From Aquimarina mycalae (GTDB lineage: Bacteria; Bacteroidota; Bacteroidia; Flavobacteriales; Flavobacteriaceae), in contig NZ_JARYGY010000010.1 in assembly GCF_029906345.1 (NCBI RefSeq), positions 124,001 through 188,000 on the forward strand: a stretch of DNA of 64,000 bases. Direction: 5' to 3'. How positions within the stretch are numbered: the stretch's first letter is position 1; each line of letters starts with the position of its first letter. This document shows positions 37,794 to 46,442 of this stretch, piece by piece. The notes under the pieces were generated by a model that saw only the letters and a program-made list of their open reading frames with translations, was not told where the DNA came from and searched no databases. Made by a program: the position numbers and the translations under genes.

Positions 37794-38102
37794 CTATATT
37801 AAAAAACCAGGAGGAGGCTTGTTAAGAATGTACTTCGGAAGTGTAATACAATTTTGTGAAGTCTTATAACCAAAATTAACTTTAACTTCGGTTATGATCA
37901 TTGAAGATTTAGGTTTGATTTCTACAGTAGTATTATTAAGAATAGGTGTAATCTTTGGAGAAGCCACAATAATTTCACATAATTCGCAATGTATTTGATC
38001 ATCATCGTCAAAAAAATGAGTATAGGAATGTGCATCAACAATTCTAACAACTAGAAAAGTCAACAGAAAAAAAAGAATCGTTATATTTTTTTGTCTATTC
38101 AT
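37794..38102 (-). CDS. Small exported His/Cys/Asp-rich protein, possibly metal-binding
   Basis: 102 residues with an N-terminal signal or anchor helix (about 7-24). It continues HSYTHFFDDDDQIHCELCEI, a dense cluster of potential metal ligands (three His, four Asp, two Cys in CxxC), and ends with LPKYILNKPPPGFLI. Small proteins with a CE(L/I)C cluster and a C-terminal KPPP tail occur near metal-related TBDR genes in Bacteroidetes, but I cannot name a family. It sits in a region with a Fur-type regulator nearby (39851-40234). Function unknown; metal handling is inferred from composition. Confidence 0.65.
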   Translation of the reverse strand: MNRQKNITILFFLLTFLVVRIVDAHSYTHFFDDDDQIHCELCEIIVASPKITPILNNTTVEIKPKSSMIITEVKVNFGYKTSQNCITLPKYILNKPPPGFLI

Positions 38103-38220
38103 GACTTAAAAACATTAATTTATCCAATATCTCAGTTTTAAACTATTGATTACGATACTATAACCTTGGTTTTGTTTAAGTAATAAAAACATATTGATTA
38201 ACATTATTAATCAGTTTAAA

Positions 38221-38283
38221 TTGACAAAAAGGTTAAATTATAGTTAAGATTTGTTAAACCCTGTTAATAATTTAAGTTGTCAA
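38221..38283. promoter_or_regulatory. Phased GTTAA repeats flanked by inverted TTGACAA
   Basis: Four GTTAA direct repeats begin at 38232, 38243, 38253 and 38263, spaced 11, 10 and 10 bp, i.e. on one face of the helix. TTGACAA (38221-38227) and its complement TTGTCAA (38277-38283) bracket them. Helically phased direct repeats are typical of OmpR/PhoB-type binding sites. The bound protein is unknown. Confidence 0.5.
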
Positions 38284-38449
38284 AATGGTACTTTTCTTAC
38301 AAAATTAACGTGAAAAATTTTTCACATTAAAAACACCGCAATATACCATTTTTATTAAAGCAACAACGTTGCAATAAATGTTTTTTTTCGTAAGATATTT
38401 TCCTTCTTTATTCTGTTATTTAGCAACTTGACATGTGGTTTTGCCATAG

Positions 38450-38478
38450 TTGTTTATTTATTTGAATTTATACATTTG
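38450..38478 (+). promoter_or_regulatory. Bacteroidetes-type promoter of the subtilisin-like gene
   Basis: TTG at 38450-38452 and TACATTTG at 38471-38478 with an 18-bp spacer fit the TTG-N17-23-TAnnTTTG consensus. Transcription would start about 20 bp before ATG 38504, supporting that start over the frame opening at 38450. Confidence 0.65.
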
Positions 38479-38503
38479 GGATCTAACACAAATTAAACTC
38501 AAT

Positions 38504-39772
38504 ATGAAAAATTTAAGTAAACTAGCTTTAGGCACGATGCTTTCAGCGCTTGTAATCACTTCATGTCAAAATGAAAACTTCTCTGAAGGAACTGTTGAAA
38601 GTATTGTAGAACCTACCAGTACAGAAGGAAAAATAATTCCTGGTCAGTATATCGTGGTTTTTAAAGATTCTAAAATTCAACCAGCTTCCAAAGCTTTAGA
38701 AAAAAGAGTTTTTTCTAGTAGAGAAGAAAAAGCAAAATCTGTTAGAGACATCTCTGATGTATCTATCAAAAAAATGAACTCTATCTTATCAGAAAACGAT
38801 TTAGAACAATCAAAAGTTTTGGATTATTACACAACTAAGATTTCTGGGATGGCTATTCAACTTGGAGACGATGATTTTCAAAAATTGTCTAAGGATCCTA
38901 ATATAGCTGCTATAGAATATGATAGAGTAGTAGAATTACCAAAATTCGAAGTAGAAGAAGTTATCTCAGGAGAAGTATCTCAAAAAATGGCTCAGCAAAC
39001 TCCTTGCGGTATCAATCGAGCTGGAGGAGCAACAAATGGAGCTGGTAAAGATGAATGGATTTGGGTAATTGATAGCGGTATTGATTTAGACCATCCTGAT
39101 CTAAATGTAGTTACAAATTCTACGTATGCAAGGTCTTTTGTAGGAGGATCTCCTAACGATTGTAATGGGCATGGAACACACGTAGCTGGAACTGCTGCAG
39201 CTATTAATAATAACATTGGTGTTGTAGGTGTTTCTGCTGGAGCAAGTGTTGTACCAGTAAGAGTTTTCGGATGTAATGGTAGTAGTAGTACTTCTACAAT
39301 ATTATCTGGAATAAATCACGTTGGACAATATGATCTGGCGGGAGATGTTGCTAATCTTAGTTTAGGTGGTTTCTTTGGTTCGGGATGTGCTAATAATTCA
39401 TCATATAGAAGTGCTCTAATAGCACTAGGAAATGCAGGTACTCGAGTGGCTATTGCAGCAGGTAATAGTAGCGCTAATTCTGTTAATTATCAACCAGCTT
39501 GCGTTAATGGAACTAATATATATACGGTTGCTTCAATGACTTGTAATAGAGGATTTTCATCTTTTTCAAATTACAATATGAACCCTATTGATGTGATTGC
39601 TACAGGTAGTAGTGTAAGAAGTACATATTTAAATGGAGGTTATGCAACACTAAGCGGAACTTCTATGGCATCACCTCATGTAGCAGGAATCATGCATGCG
39701 AGAGGAAATGGACCTAGAACATCTGGTACAGTAAGTAATAGAGGAGAAAACTACCCTATCGCTGTAAGATAA
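38504..39772 (+). CDS. Subtilisin-like (S8) serine protease lipoprotein
   Basis: 422 residues. A lipoprotein signal (SALVITSC, Cys21) is followed by an inhibitor I9-type propeptide (about 46-148, PGQYIVVFKDS to IAAIEYDRVVEL), which folds and inhibits the enzyme until cleaved. The S8 domain has the triad D190 (WVIDSGIDLDHPDL), H223 (GHGTHVAGT) and S387 (SGTSMASPHVAGI), plus the oxyanion Asn in AAGNSS. The fold is the proteinase K-like branch by pattern (six Cys in the mature domain). There is no T9SS sorting domain, so it should remain lipid-anchored in the envelope. Probable role: extracellular or periplasmic protein breakdown. Confidence 0.93.
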   Translation: MKNLSKLALGTMLSALVITSCQNENFSEGTVESIVEPTSTEGKIIPGQYIVVFKDSKIQPASKALEKRVFSSREEKAKSVRDISDVSIKKMNSILSENDLEQSKVLDYYTTKISGMAIQLGDDDFQKLSKDPNIAAIEYDRVVELPKFEVEEVISGEVSQKMAQQTPCGINRAGGATNGAGKDEWIWVIDSGIDLDHPDLNVVTNSTYARSFVGGSPNDCNGHGTHVAGTAAAINNNIGVVGVSAGASVVPVRVFGCNGSSSTSTILSGINHVGQYDLAGDVANLSLGGFFGSGCANNSSYRSALIALGNAGTRVAIAAGNSSANSVNYQPACVNGTNIYTVASMTCNRGFSSFSNYNMNPIDVIATGSSVRSTYLNGGYATLSGTSMASPHVAGIMHARGNGPRTSGTVSNRGENYPIAVR

Positions 39773-39817
39773 AAGACATTTGTCATTTTTTTACTTATGT
39801 TGAATATGTGTAAATAC

Positions 39818-39847
39818 GAAACCGTTAGTTGGAGAGCTGGCGGTTTC
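39818..39847. terminator. Terminator between convergent protease and fur-like genes
   Basis: An 11-bp stem (GAAACCGTTAG/CTGGCGGTTTC, two G-U pairs) with an 8-nt loop, followed on the plus strand by the T-rich ACTTTATTT. It lies between the S8 protease gene and the convergent Fur-family gene. Confidence 0.65.
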
Positions 39848-39850
39848 ACT

Positions 39851-40234
39851 TTATTTACATTTATTACAAACACCAATGACTAAAAATTGAGTTTCCTGAA
39901 TAGTAAACCCTTCTAAATTAGGAATATGTAGTGTATTAGGCTGACAAGTTACTTCATTGCATATTTGACATTCAAAATGTATGTGATTATGAATTTTATG
40001 AGAAGTTCCACAACCATCGCAAAGCGCATAATAAGCTTTACCGTTTTTGCCCGTTATAAAATGAACTTCTCCTTTTTCTGTAAATCTATCTAAGATCCTA
40101 TAAATAGTTGTTTTGTTTACTTTTATAGGCATAGCAGACATAATATCTTCTGCAGACATCGTATGTTGCGTTCTAGATAGAATTTCTTTCACAAGATTTT
40201 GTTTTTCAGTATTTCTTGTTTTTTTAATTTCCAT
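39851..40234 (-). CDS. Fur-family transcriptional regulator
   Basis: 127 residues. The winged helix is about 1-75 (NKTTIYRILDRFTEKGEVHF is the recognition region). The dimer/metal half has HKIHNHIHFEC (H79, H82, H84, H86) and structural-zinc CxxC pairs C89/C92 and C123/C126. The family includes Fur, Zur, PerR and Nur; the core of the operator just upstream (GTAATGATTAC) is most like Zur or PerR sites. It lacks the C-terminal extension of many Fur proteins. Likely a metal- or peroxide-responsive repressor that controls itself; targets outside this operator are not identified here. Confidence 0.9.
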   Translation of the reverse strand: MEIKKTRNTEKQNLVKEILSRTQHTMSAEDIMSAMPIKVNKTTIYRILDRFTEKGEVHFITGKNGKAYYALCDGCGTSHKIHNHIHFECQICNEVTCQPNTLHIPNLEGFTIQETQFLVIGVCNKCK

Positions 40235-40268
40235 AATATAATATTCACACTCCTTTTTACAATATCTA

Positions 40269-40283
40269 AAGTAATGATTACAA
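40269..40283. promoter_or_regulatory. Fur-family operator upstream of the Fur-like gene
   Basis: AAGTAATGATTACAA has a perfect GTAAT-G-ATTAC core in a 7-1-7 layout, the geometry of Fur/PerR/Zur boxes. It lies 35 bp before the regulator's start codon, where it could block transcription, so it probably provides autoregulation. Confidence 0.65.
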
Positions 40284-40424
40284 TTTTAAATATAAGCAAA
40301 GAGATTTTTTTAATCACTTAAAGCTTACAAATACCCCGTTTGAACTGCCTAAAAACGAGTGGTAAAAGAAATCTTAATGTATAATATTCAAGTGAGGATA
40401 GTTAAAATTAAATAATATTGTTAA

Positions 40425-41816
40425 CTACTTCCCGATACAGAAATTAGCGAATATATTACCTAATAAATCATCAGAAGTAATCTCACCTGTAATTTCACCA
40501 AAGTGATATAGGGCCTGACGGATATCTATGGCCATTAAGTCTCCAGATAACCCATTGTCAATACCATATTGTACTTTTTGGATTTCTTCAAGAGCTTTTA
40601 ATAAAGCATCATAGTGACGAGAGTTAGTCACTATGGTTTCATCATTACGTAGAGCTCCAGTATTTACAAAATCTAAAAGTTTATTTTGTAATGCTTCTAC
40701 GCCTAGGTTTTGTTTGGCAGATAATAGATGGATATTATCAATTTCTGACGTTAATGAAGAAATCTGAGTTTCATCAAGTTTATCAACCTTATTAGCAACA
40801 ACAATTAGGGGTTTTTGAGGATATTTATTCTTTATCTTACCAATTTCCGTTTTTAATTGTTGCAAACCATCAACCGTCAACTCAGAACTATCCACTAAAT
40901 AAATAACCACTTGCGCTTGCTCAATCTTTTCAAAAGTTTTTTTAATCCCAATACTTTCTACTACATCTTTAGTATCTCTAATACCAGCAGTGTCGATAAA
41001 TCGAAATCCAATTCCACCTATATTGATTTCATCCTCTATAGTATCACGAGTAGTCCCAGCAATGTCTGAAACAATGGCACGCTCTTCATTTAGTAAGGCA
41101 TTTAATAAAGTAGATTTACCCACATTAGGTTCCCCAACAATAGCAACGGGAATTCCATTTTTAATAACATTTCCTACCGCAAAAGAATCAATCAGTCGCT
41201 TTAGAACTTTGGTGATACGAGAAATTAAATCCTGAAACTGTGTTCTATTGGCAAACTCTACATCTTCTTCTGCAAAATCTAACTCTAATTCGATAAGAGA
41301 TGCAAAATTGAGAAGTTCATCACGTAGTTTTTTGATTTCATTACTAAAACCACCACGCATTTGTTGCATAGCGATCTGATGAGAAGCTTCAGAATCTGAG
41401 GCAATTAGATCGGCAACTGCTTCTGCTTGTGATAAATCAAGTTTTCCATTAATAAAAGCTCGTAGCGTAAATTCACCTGCATTGGCAATTCTACAACCTT
41501 TGCGTAATAATAGTTGAATAATTTCTTGTTGAATATAACTAGATCCGTGACAAGAGATTTCTACCGTAGGTTCACCTGTATAAGAATTTGTTCCTTTAAA
41601 AAGAGATATCAATACTTCATCCAAAACCCGCTCATCATCTTTTATGTGTCCTAAGTGAATCGTATGACTCTTTTGCTTATTTAAATCTTTTCCTCTAATT
41701 GAATGAAATAAAGGAGCGCAGATGCCGATAGCATCTTTTCCAGAAACTCTTATTACAGCAATTGCACCTGCTCCAGCAGGAGTCGCCAAAGCAACTATAG
41801 TATCTTGTGATATCAT
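40425..41816 (-). CDS. mnmE: tRNA modification GTPase MnmE
   Basis: 463 residues. The N-terminal tetrahydrofolate-binding domain starts MISQDTIVALATPAGAGAIA. A helical domain follows, into which a GTPase is inserted (about 220-380), with G1 GEPNVGKST, G2/G3 DIAGTTRDTIEDE and DTAGIRDT, and G4 NKVD. The C-terminal FCIGK carries the essential Cys. With MnmG it installs the 5-carboxymethylaminomethyl group on wobble uridine of several tRNAs. Length and all motifs are normal. It is a housekeeping gene transcribed alone; MnmG is not in the window. Confidence 0.97.
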   Translation of the reverse strand: MISQDTIVALATPAGAGAIAVIRVSGKDAIGICAPLFHSIRGKDLNKQKSHTIHLGHIKDDERVLDEVLISLFKGTNSYTGEPTVEISCHGSSYIQQEIIQLLLRKGCRIANAGEFTLRAFINGKLDLSQAEAVADLIASDSEASHQIAMQQMRGGFSNEIKKLRDELLNFASLIELELDFAEEDVEFANRTQFQDLISRITKVLKRLIDSFAVGNVIKNGIPVAIVGEPNVGKSTLLNALLNEERAIVSDIAGTTRDTIEDEINIGGIGFRFIDTAGIRDTKDVVESIGIKKTFEKIEQAQVVIYLVDSSELTVDGLQQLKTEIGKIKNKYPQKPLIVVANKVDKLDETQISSLTSEIDNIHLLSAKQNLGVEALQNKLLDFVNTGALRNDETIVTNSRHYDALLKALEEIQKVQYGIDNGLSGDLMAIDIRQALYHFGEITGEITSDDLLGNIFANFCIGK

Positions 41817-42037
41817 ATTTTAATAATGAAAGCACAAAAATAGACATAATATAAGTTTTGATTTTTAATTTAGAGTTCAAACTTTTTTTGTAGACAATGT
41901 TTTCTTCCTTACTTTTATAGTTTGGGTAGAGATTTTAAGTAATCTCTAATGAAAATTAAGCGGAAATAAGGTAGATGTGATTCAGTAATTACTGGATTAT
42001 GTTTATATGGAATATTTGTATAAGGCATAACCAACCT

Positions 42038-42064
42038 TCTACTTAGTAGATTTAGTAACTAAAT
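42038..42064. promoter_or_regulatory. Two abutting palindromes in a protease leader
   Basis: TCTACT-T-AGTAGA (42038-42050) and ATTTAGT-A-ACTAAAT (42050-42064) are both perfect and share one base. They lie about 30 bp upstream of the trypsin-like protease start and may be an operator or a leader RNA hairpin. Confidence 0.5.
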
Positions 42065-42093
42065 TAAATATCTATATTAAAACCTTTATTCTT

Positions 42094-44532
42094 ATGAATT
42101 TTCATAACACAAACTCATTTAATGGCAGGGTACTGTTATTAAAACAAAAGATCACTGTAGCCGTCTGCGCAGTATTTCTTTTTCTTCCTTTTATCAATAA
42201 TGCTCAAACAGATGAACTGGCAAGACATTATAGTCCTTATAATGTAACTTTAAAATCGGATTCGGGAATCCAAAAAAATGGCATCGAAACCGTTACTCAA
42301 GAAGTTTCTGAAAAAGGAGCAACTTGGTTACGTTTATTTTTTAAAGATGTAAACCTAGGCAATAATAGCACCATTACAATTACATCTCAATTAGATGGAG
42401 CGACTCAAATCTTAACTTCTAGCACTATTAAAAATTGGAATAATTCTAGTGCTTACTTTAATGGTGATGCTGTTACGGTTACCTTATCAATAGCTTCAAG
42501 TGATAGATCAGTAGGGGTAAATATTTCTGAGTTAAGTGTTGGGGAACTCGATCCTACTATAAAATCCCAGTGTGGATCTAATGATGATCGAGTGGATTCT
42601 AACGATGCAGCAATAGGAAGAATCGTTCCCATTGGATGTACAGGTTGGATTATTACTAACGGTCGATTGGTGACTGCAGGACATTGTGTGGGTAGTAGAG
42701 CTGAGATAATCGAATTTAATGTACCAAAATCGAATCCTGATCGAACTATTGTTCATCCAGGACCAGAAGATCAATATCCAATAGGTAATTTTGTATCTCC
42801 TTATCCTAATAGCCCAAGCCAGGCTAATGACTGGGCAGTTTTTGAAGGTTTTGCTAATTCTCAAACTGGTCTAACGCCGATTTTAGGACAAGGTGCATCA
42901 TATAATGTAGTGCAGGATGCACCAGGATCAAATATTACAATTACTGGATTTGGAACCGATACAGGAATCGACAACCAAACACAGCAAATCCATACTGGAC
43001 CACTTAGTTCTACAACCAATACTTTTGTTCGATATAGAACAGACACTACTGGAGGAAATTCTGGAAGTCCAATTATTGATACGGCTACAGGAAACGCTGT
43101 AGGTGTTCATGCGTATGGAGGCTGTTCTGGATCTGGAGGATCTAATTCTGGAGAAAGAGCAACGATTCCAGCATTTTGGAATGCAATGGGATTAGGAACG
43201 CCACCACCACCACCTGTAGAGGAATGCTCTGGAAATCTTTCTTCTTTTCCATATAGCGAAAGTTTTGAAGGATCGCTGGGAGCTTGGTCGCAATCCACTA
43301 CCGATGATATTAATTGGACGGTAAATTCTGGAGGAACACCTTCTAATAGTACAGGTCCTAGTGGAGCTGTAGATGGTAGTTCATATATTTATGTAGAAGC
43401 TTCAGGTAATGGTACAGGATATCCTAACAAAGTAGCTATCTTAAACTCTCCTTGTATCAATTTTAACGGAGTATCATCTCCGACATTAAATTTTCAGTAT
43501 CATATGTTAGGGAGTAATATAAACTCACTTGCTGTAGAAGCAAGAACTGATAATTCTGGAAATTGGACAAGTGTATTTAGTAGATCAGGAGTTCAAGGTA
43601 GTAACTGGAATACTGCTTCTGTAGATCTTTCGGCGTATGCTGGCGAAGGAAGTGTTCAGTTGCGTTTAAATGTAGTAACCGGTAATGGTTCTCAAGGATG
43701 GCAAAGTGATATAGCGATTGATGATTTAAGTATTACCAATGGTGGTACGCCACCTCCACCAGCATGTGATTCGTTAGATTTTAATGATTTTACAATTAAC
43801 GGTTTTTCTAACCAAGATGCTGCAGGGAATTTCTCAATAGTAAATGGAGGAAGCGGTATATCAATGCAAAATAATACGTGGAAATATATTGCACTTAATT
43901 ATACAGTAACTTCTAATACAGTGATTGAATTTGATTTTAGTAGCACTAGTCAAGGAGAAATTCACGGTGTTGGTTTTGAAAATGATAATTCATTAACATC
44001 AAGCAGGTATTTTAAAGTTCACGGAACACAGAATTATGGAGTAACTAATTTTGATAATTATTCAGGTGGAACTACAACCTATGTGATTCCTGTAGGTAAT
44101 TTTTATACAGGTTCGATGGATAGATTAGTATTTATTAATGATAACGATGCAGGAAGTGGGAACAATTCTATATTTTCTAATGTGAAAATATATGAAGGGT
44201 CTTGTGGTCAGTCTGCTACTTCAGAAAGTATAATAGCTAGTTTAGAATCTGCTAATGCTATATTAGGGGATGAGCCAGAAGGTGTTTTTTCTGATATAAG
44301 AATCGCACCAAATCCAACTAGTAATAATTTTTCGATTTATCTTAATCAATATGTAAAAGAAGCTAAAGCTACGGTATTCTCTATTTTAGGTAAAAAACAA
44401 GCTGTGATTCAATTACAATCAGGAGTAAATACGATTTCTACACGTAATCTATCTCTAACGCAAGGGATATACCTGATTAAGATCGAAAGTGATGGAGAAT
44501 CAGCTACTCAAAAATTGATAATCAATAACTAA
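42094..44532 (+). CDS. T9SS-exported trypsin-like serine protease
   Basis: 812 residues. The N-terminal hydrophobic signal is about 18-37 (cut near NNAQT), followed by a pro-region (about 40-155). A chymotrypsin-fold domain has the triad H197 (VTAGHCVG), D246 (ANDWAVF) and S323 (GGNSGSPI). After a Pro-rich linker (GTPPPPPVEE) comes a MAM/concanavalin-like domain (about 385-550, SYSESFEG-type start, W-rich). A second Pro linker leads to a beta-sandwich module (about 555-705). The C-terminal T9SS sorting domain (about 735-812) has IAPNPTSNNFSIYL and GIYLIKIES. It should be secreted or attached to the cell surface. The accessory domains suggest binding to substrate surfaces. A strong terminator follows. 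Confidence 0.9.
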   Translation: MNFHNTNSFNGRVLLLKQKITVAVCAVFLFLPFINNAQTDELARHYSPYNVTLKSDSGIQKNGIETVTQEVSEKGATWLRLFFKDVNLGNNSTITITSQLDGATQILTSSTIKNWNNSSAYFNGDAVTVTLSIASSDRSVGVNISELSVGELDPTIKSQCGSNDDRVDSNDAAIGRIVPIGCTGWIITNGRLVTAGHCVGSRAEIIEFNVPKSNPDRTIVHPGPEDQYPIGNFVSPYPNSPSQANDWAVFEGFANSQTGLTPILGQGASYNVVQDAPGSNITITGFGTDTGIDNQTQQIHTGPLSSTTNTFVRYRTDTTGGNSGSPIIDTATGNAVGVHAYGGCSGSGGSNSGERATIPAFWNAMGLGTPPPPPVEECSGNLSSFPYSESFEGSLGAWSQSTTDDINWTVNSGGTPSNSTGPSGAVDGSSYIYVEASGNGTGYPNKVAILNSPCINFNGVSSPTLNFQYHMLGSNINSLAVEARTDNSGNWTSVFSRSGVQGSNWNTASVDLSAYAGEGSVQLRLNVVTGNGSQGWQSDIAIDDLSITNGGTPPPPACDSLDFNDFTINGFSNQDAAGNFSIVNGGSGISMQNNTWKYIALNYTVTSNTVIEFDFSSTSQGEIHGVGFENDNSLTSSRYFKVHGTQNYGVTNFDNYSGGTTTYVIPVGNFYTGSMDRLVFINDNDAGSGNNSIFSNVKIYEGSCGQSATSESIIASLESANAILGDEPEGVFSDIRIAPNPTSNNFSIYLNQYVKEAKATVFSILGKKQAVIQLQSGVNTISTRNLSLTQGIYLIKIESDGESATQKLIINN

Positions 44533-44567
44533 AAACAAAAACAGATATAGATATTAAATTTAGTTTT

Positions 44568-44601
44568 AAAAGCATTCTAAGAGTTTTCTTAGAATGCTTT
44601 T
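44568..44601 (+). terminator. Rho-independent terminator
   Basis: A perfect 15-bp stem (AAAAGCATTCTAAGA and its complement) with a GTTT loop, followed by GTTTTTT. It ends the trypsin-like protease transcript. Confidence 0.88.
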
Positions 44602-44723
44602 GTTTTTTAAAATTTATTGTTTTTTAACTGTAACGTTTTGCCAATAATTACGTCATATATGTAAAGAGTGCTAATTTTATTAGCAATTTTTAAACAATCA
44701 TCAATCAAAAAATCAAAGAAATC

Positions 44724-45062
44724 ATGAGACAAGACAGATCATTATTAGTTATTACTCACTTATCTCAGTTATTAGATTTAGTAACTGGGTTTGGAGGGTT
44801 TGTTGTTCCATTAATACTATGGTTAACACAAAGAGAACAGGTATTAGCAATGGATAACCACGGAAAATCAATTATGAATTTTCAGATTAGTATGTTTATC
44901 TATGCGATAGTTTGCGTACCATTAATATTATTATTCGGATTAGGAATTCTGGGATTGATAGTAATAGGTATCTTGTGTTTAGTGTTTCCTATAATTAATG
45001 CGATCAAGGCTAGTAATGGAGAAGAACCATCATATCCGTTATCTATGGAGATTATAAAATAA
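44724..45062 (+). CDS. DUF4870 small membrane protein
   Basis: 112 residues with three predicted membrane helices (about 10-33, 53-80 and 78-97). The DUF4870 pattern is visible: LLVITHLSQLLDLVTGFGGF, then DNHGKSIMNFQISM. Function in this family is unknown. Its leader includes a TGCTAA-N5-TTAGCA hairpin (44669-44685), and the bases before the ATG (TCATCAATCAAAAAATCAAA) resemble the leader motif of the permease array. This suggests such A-rich leaders are a general translation-initiation feature of this genome. It is monocistronic, ended by a bidirectional terminator. Confidence 0.85.
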   Translation: MRQDRSLLVITHLSQLLDLVTGFGGFVVPLILWLTQREQVLAMDNHGKSIMNFQISMFIYAIVCVPLILLFGLGILGLIVIGILCLVFPIINAIKASNGEEPSYPLSMEIIK

Positions 45063-45072
45063 TTGAATAAAT

Positions 45073-45103
45073 AAAAAAGGGCGATTAATTATCGCCCTTT
45101 TTT
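45073..45103. terminator. Bidirectional terminator
   Basis: A 13-bp stem (AAAAAAGGGCGAT/ATCGCCCTTTTTT) with a 5-nt loop and T-runs in both directions. It lies between the DUF4870 gene and the convergent ammonium transporter gene. Confidence 0.9.
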
Positions 45104-45126
45104 TATAACAAGAATTTAATTTAATT

Positions 45127-46380
45127 CTAATGTTGATTAAGTCTGAAATCTGGATATGCATCCATTCCATGTTCGTGACCATCAAGACCATCAATTTCTT
45201 CTTTTTCAGATACTCTAATTCCTATAGTTTTCTTTAATGTGAAAATTATAATAAATGAAGTTAGTATACAGAATCCTCCAGCTGCTAATACTCCAACTCC
45301 TTGTACAAGAAACTGATCAAAACCAGCTTTGGCACCAAAGATTCCGACAGCTAATGTTCCCCAGACACCACAAATTAAATGTACCGCAATTGCACCAACA
45401 GGGTCATCTAATCTTAATTTGTCTATTAAAGCAACGCCAAATACAATAATCGCTCCAGCAATTGCTCCAATTAAGACAGCATCTGTAGGACTCATTTGAT
45501 CTGCACCTGCGGTAATTCCTACTAGTCCTCCTAGGATACCGTTTAAGAACATGGTTAAATCATAATTTTTATAAAGTAATGTTGATACTAGAAATGCAAC
45601 AACTCCTCCAGCAGCAGCAGCCAACGATGTGGTAACTAAGGTAAGTGATGTACCAGCAGCATCTGCAGAAAGTACCGAACCACCATTAAATCCAAACCAT
45701 CCTAACCAAAGAATCAGGACACCAGCAGCAGCTAATGGAATATTATGACCAGGAATCGCCTGAGGTTTGCCTTCAGTACTAAATTTACCAATTCTAGACC
45801 CTAATAACCAAACAGCAACTAATGCCGCCCATCCTCCTACAGAATGTACTAATGTAGAACCTGCAAAATCATAAAACCCTTCAGCTTCACCAATCTGGAA
45901 TGATGATAAGAATCCACCTCCCCATTGCCATGAACCTACAATAGGATATACTACACCTACATATACGATGGTGAAAATCATAAATGCTCCAAGCTTAATT
46001 CTTTCTGCAACGGCTCCAGAAACAATAGTAGCAGCAGTAGCAGCAAACATTCCTTGAAACAAGAAGTCTGTCCAATAGGTGTATCCTTCATTATATGTTA
46101 AGTCTAAAGCTCCATCAACAACAGGAGAACTTAATCCAAAACCTGCAAATCCAAGGAATCCTGCAGCACCTTCTTCAAATCCTGGGTACATTAAATTAAA
46201 ACCTACCAAACAGTATAGTAATAACCCTACACATATGATAAAGACGTTTTTGAAAAGAATATTAATTGTGTTTTTTTGACGAGTTAATCCAATTTCTAAA
46301 AAAGAGAAACCTAAGTGCATGAAAAATACTAGTGCAGTACACACCATCATCCATACATTGTTTATAGTTAACATTTCCAT
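45127..46380 (-). CDS. amtB: Ammonium transporter (Amt/Rh family)
   Basis: 417 residues with eleven predicted membrane helices. Recognisable parts are FMHLGFSFLEIGLTRQKNT near the N-terminus, DFAGSTLVHSVGGWAALVA (channel His), NIPLAAAGVLILWLGWFGFN, and AVHLICGVWGTLAVGIFG (second channel His). It conducts ammonium into the cell as a trimer in the inner membrane. It is downstream of the PII gene (62 bp), the usual glnK-amtB pairing, in which PII blocks the channel when nitrogen is plentiful. The cytoplasmic tail has an acidic, His-containing end (DGLDGHEHGMDAYPDF). Confidence 0.95.
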   Translation of the reverse strand: MEMLTINNVWMMVCTALVFFMHLGFSFLEIGLTRQKNTINILFKNVFIICVGLLLYCLVGFNLMYPGFEEGAAGFLGFAGFGLSSPVVDGALDLTYNEGYTYWTDFLFQGMFAATAATIVSGAVAERIKLGAFMIFTIVYVGVVYPIVGSWQWGGGFLSSFQIGEAEGFYDFAGSTLVHSVGGWAALVAVWLLGSRIGKFSTEGKPQAIPGHNIPLAAAGVLILWLGWFGFNGGSVLSADAAGTSLTLVTTSLAAAAGGVVAFLVSTLLYKNYDLTMFLNGILGGLVGITAGADQMSPTDAVLIGAIAGAIIVFGVALIDKLRLDDPVGAIAVHLICGVWGTLAVGIFGAKAGFDQFLVQGVGVLAAGGFCILTSFIIIFTLKKTIGIRVSEKEEIDGLDGHEHGMDAYPDFRLNQH

Positions 46381-46442
46381 TGTATAATTGACTATTAAAA
46401 GTTATTTTTTTGTTTTTAGTTGGTAATTTGTGTTAGTGGTGG

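Larger units (their letters stand above)
38103..38503. other. Structured divergent intergenic region, 401 bp
   Basis: This gap between the small exported-protein gene and the subtilisin-like gene holds an inverted repeat TGATTAA-N5-TTAATCA (38195-38213), a block of phased GTTAA repeats (38221-38283) and a promoter candidate (38450-38478). No coding frame is evident. Confidence 0.6.

Noticed and set aside
42532..43298. Several overlapping open frames on both strands inside the trypsin-like protease gene
   Set aside because: They arise from the low-complexity Gly/Ser/Asn coding sequence, with no leader, signal peptide or family pattern.
44669..44690. Terminator or riboswitch in the DUF4870 leader (TGCTAA-N5-TTAGCA then ATTTTT)
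   Set aside because: A 6-bp AT-rich stem is too weak to call in a sequence of this base composition.
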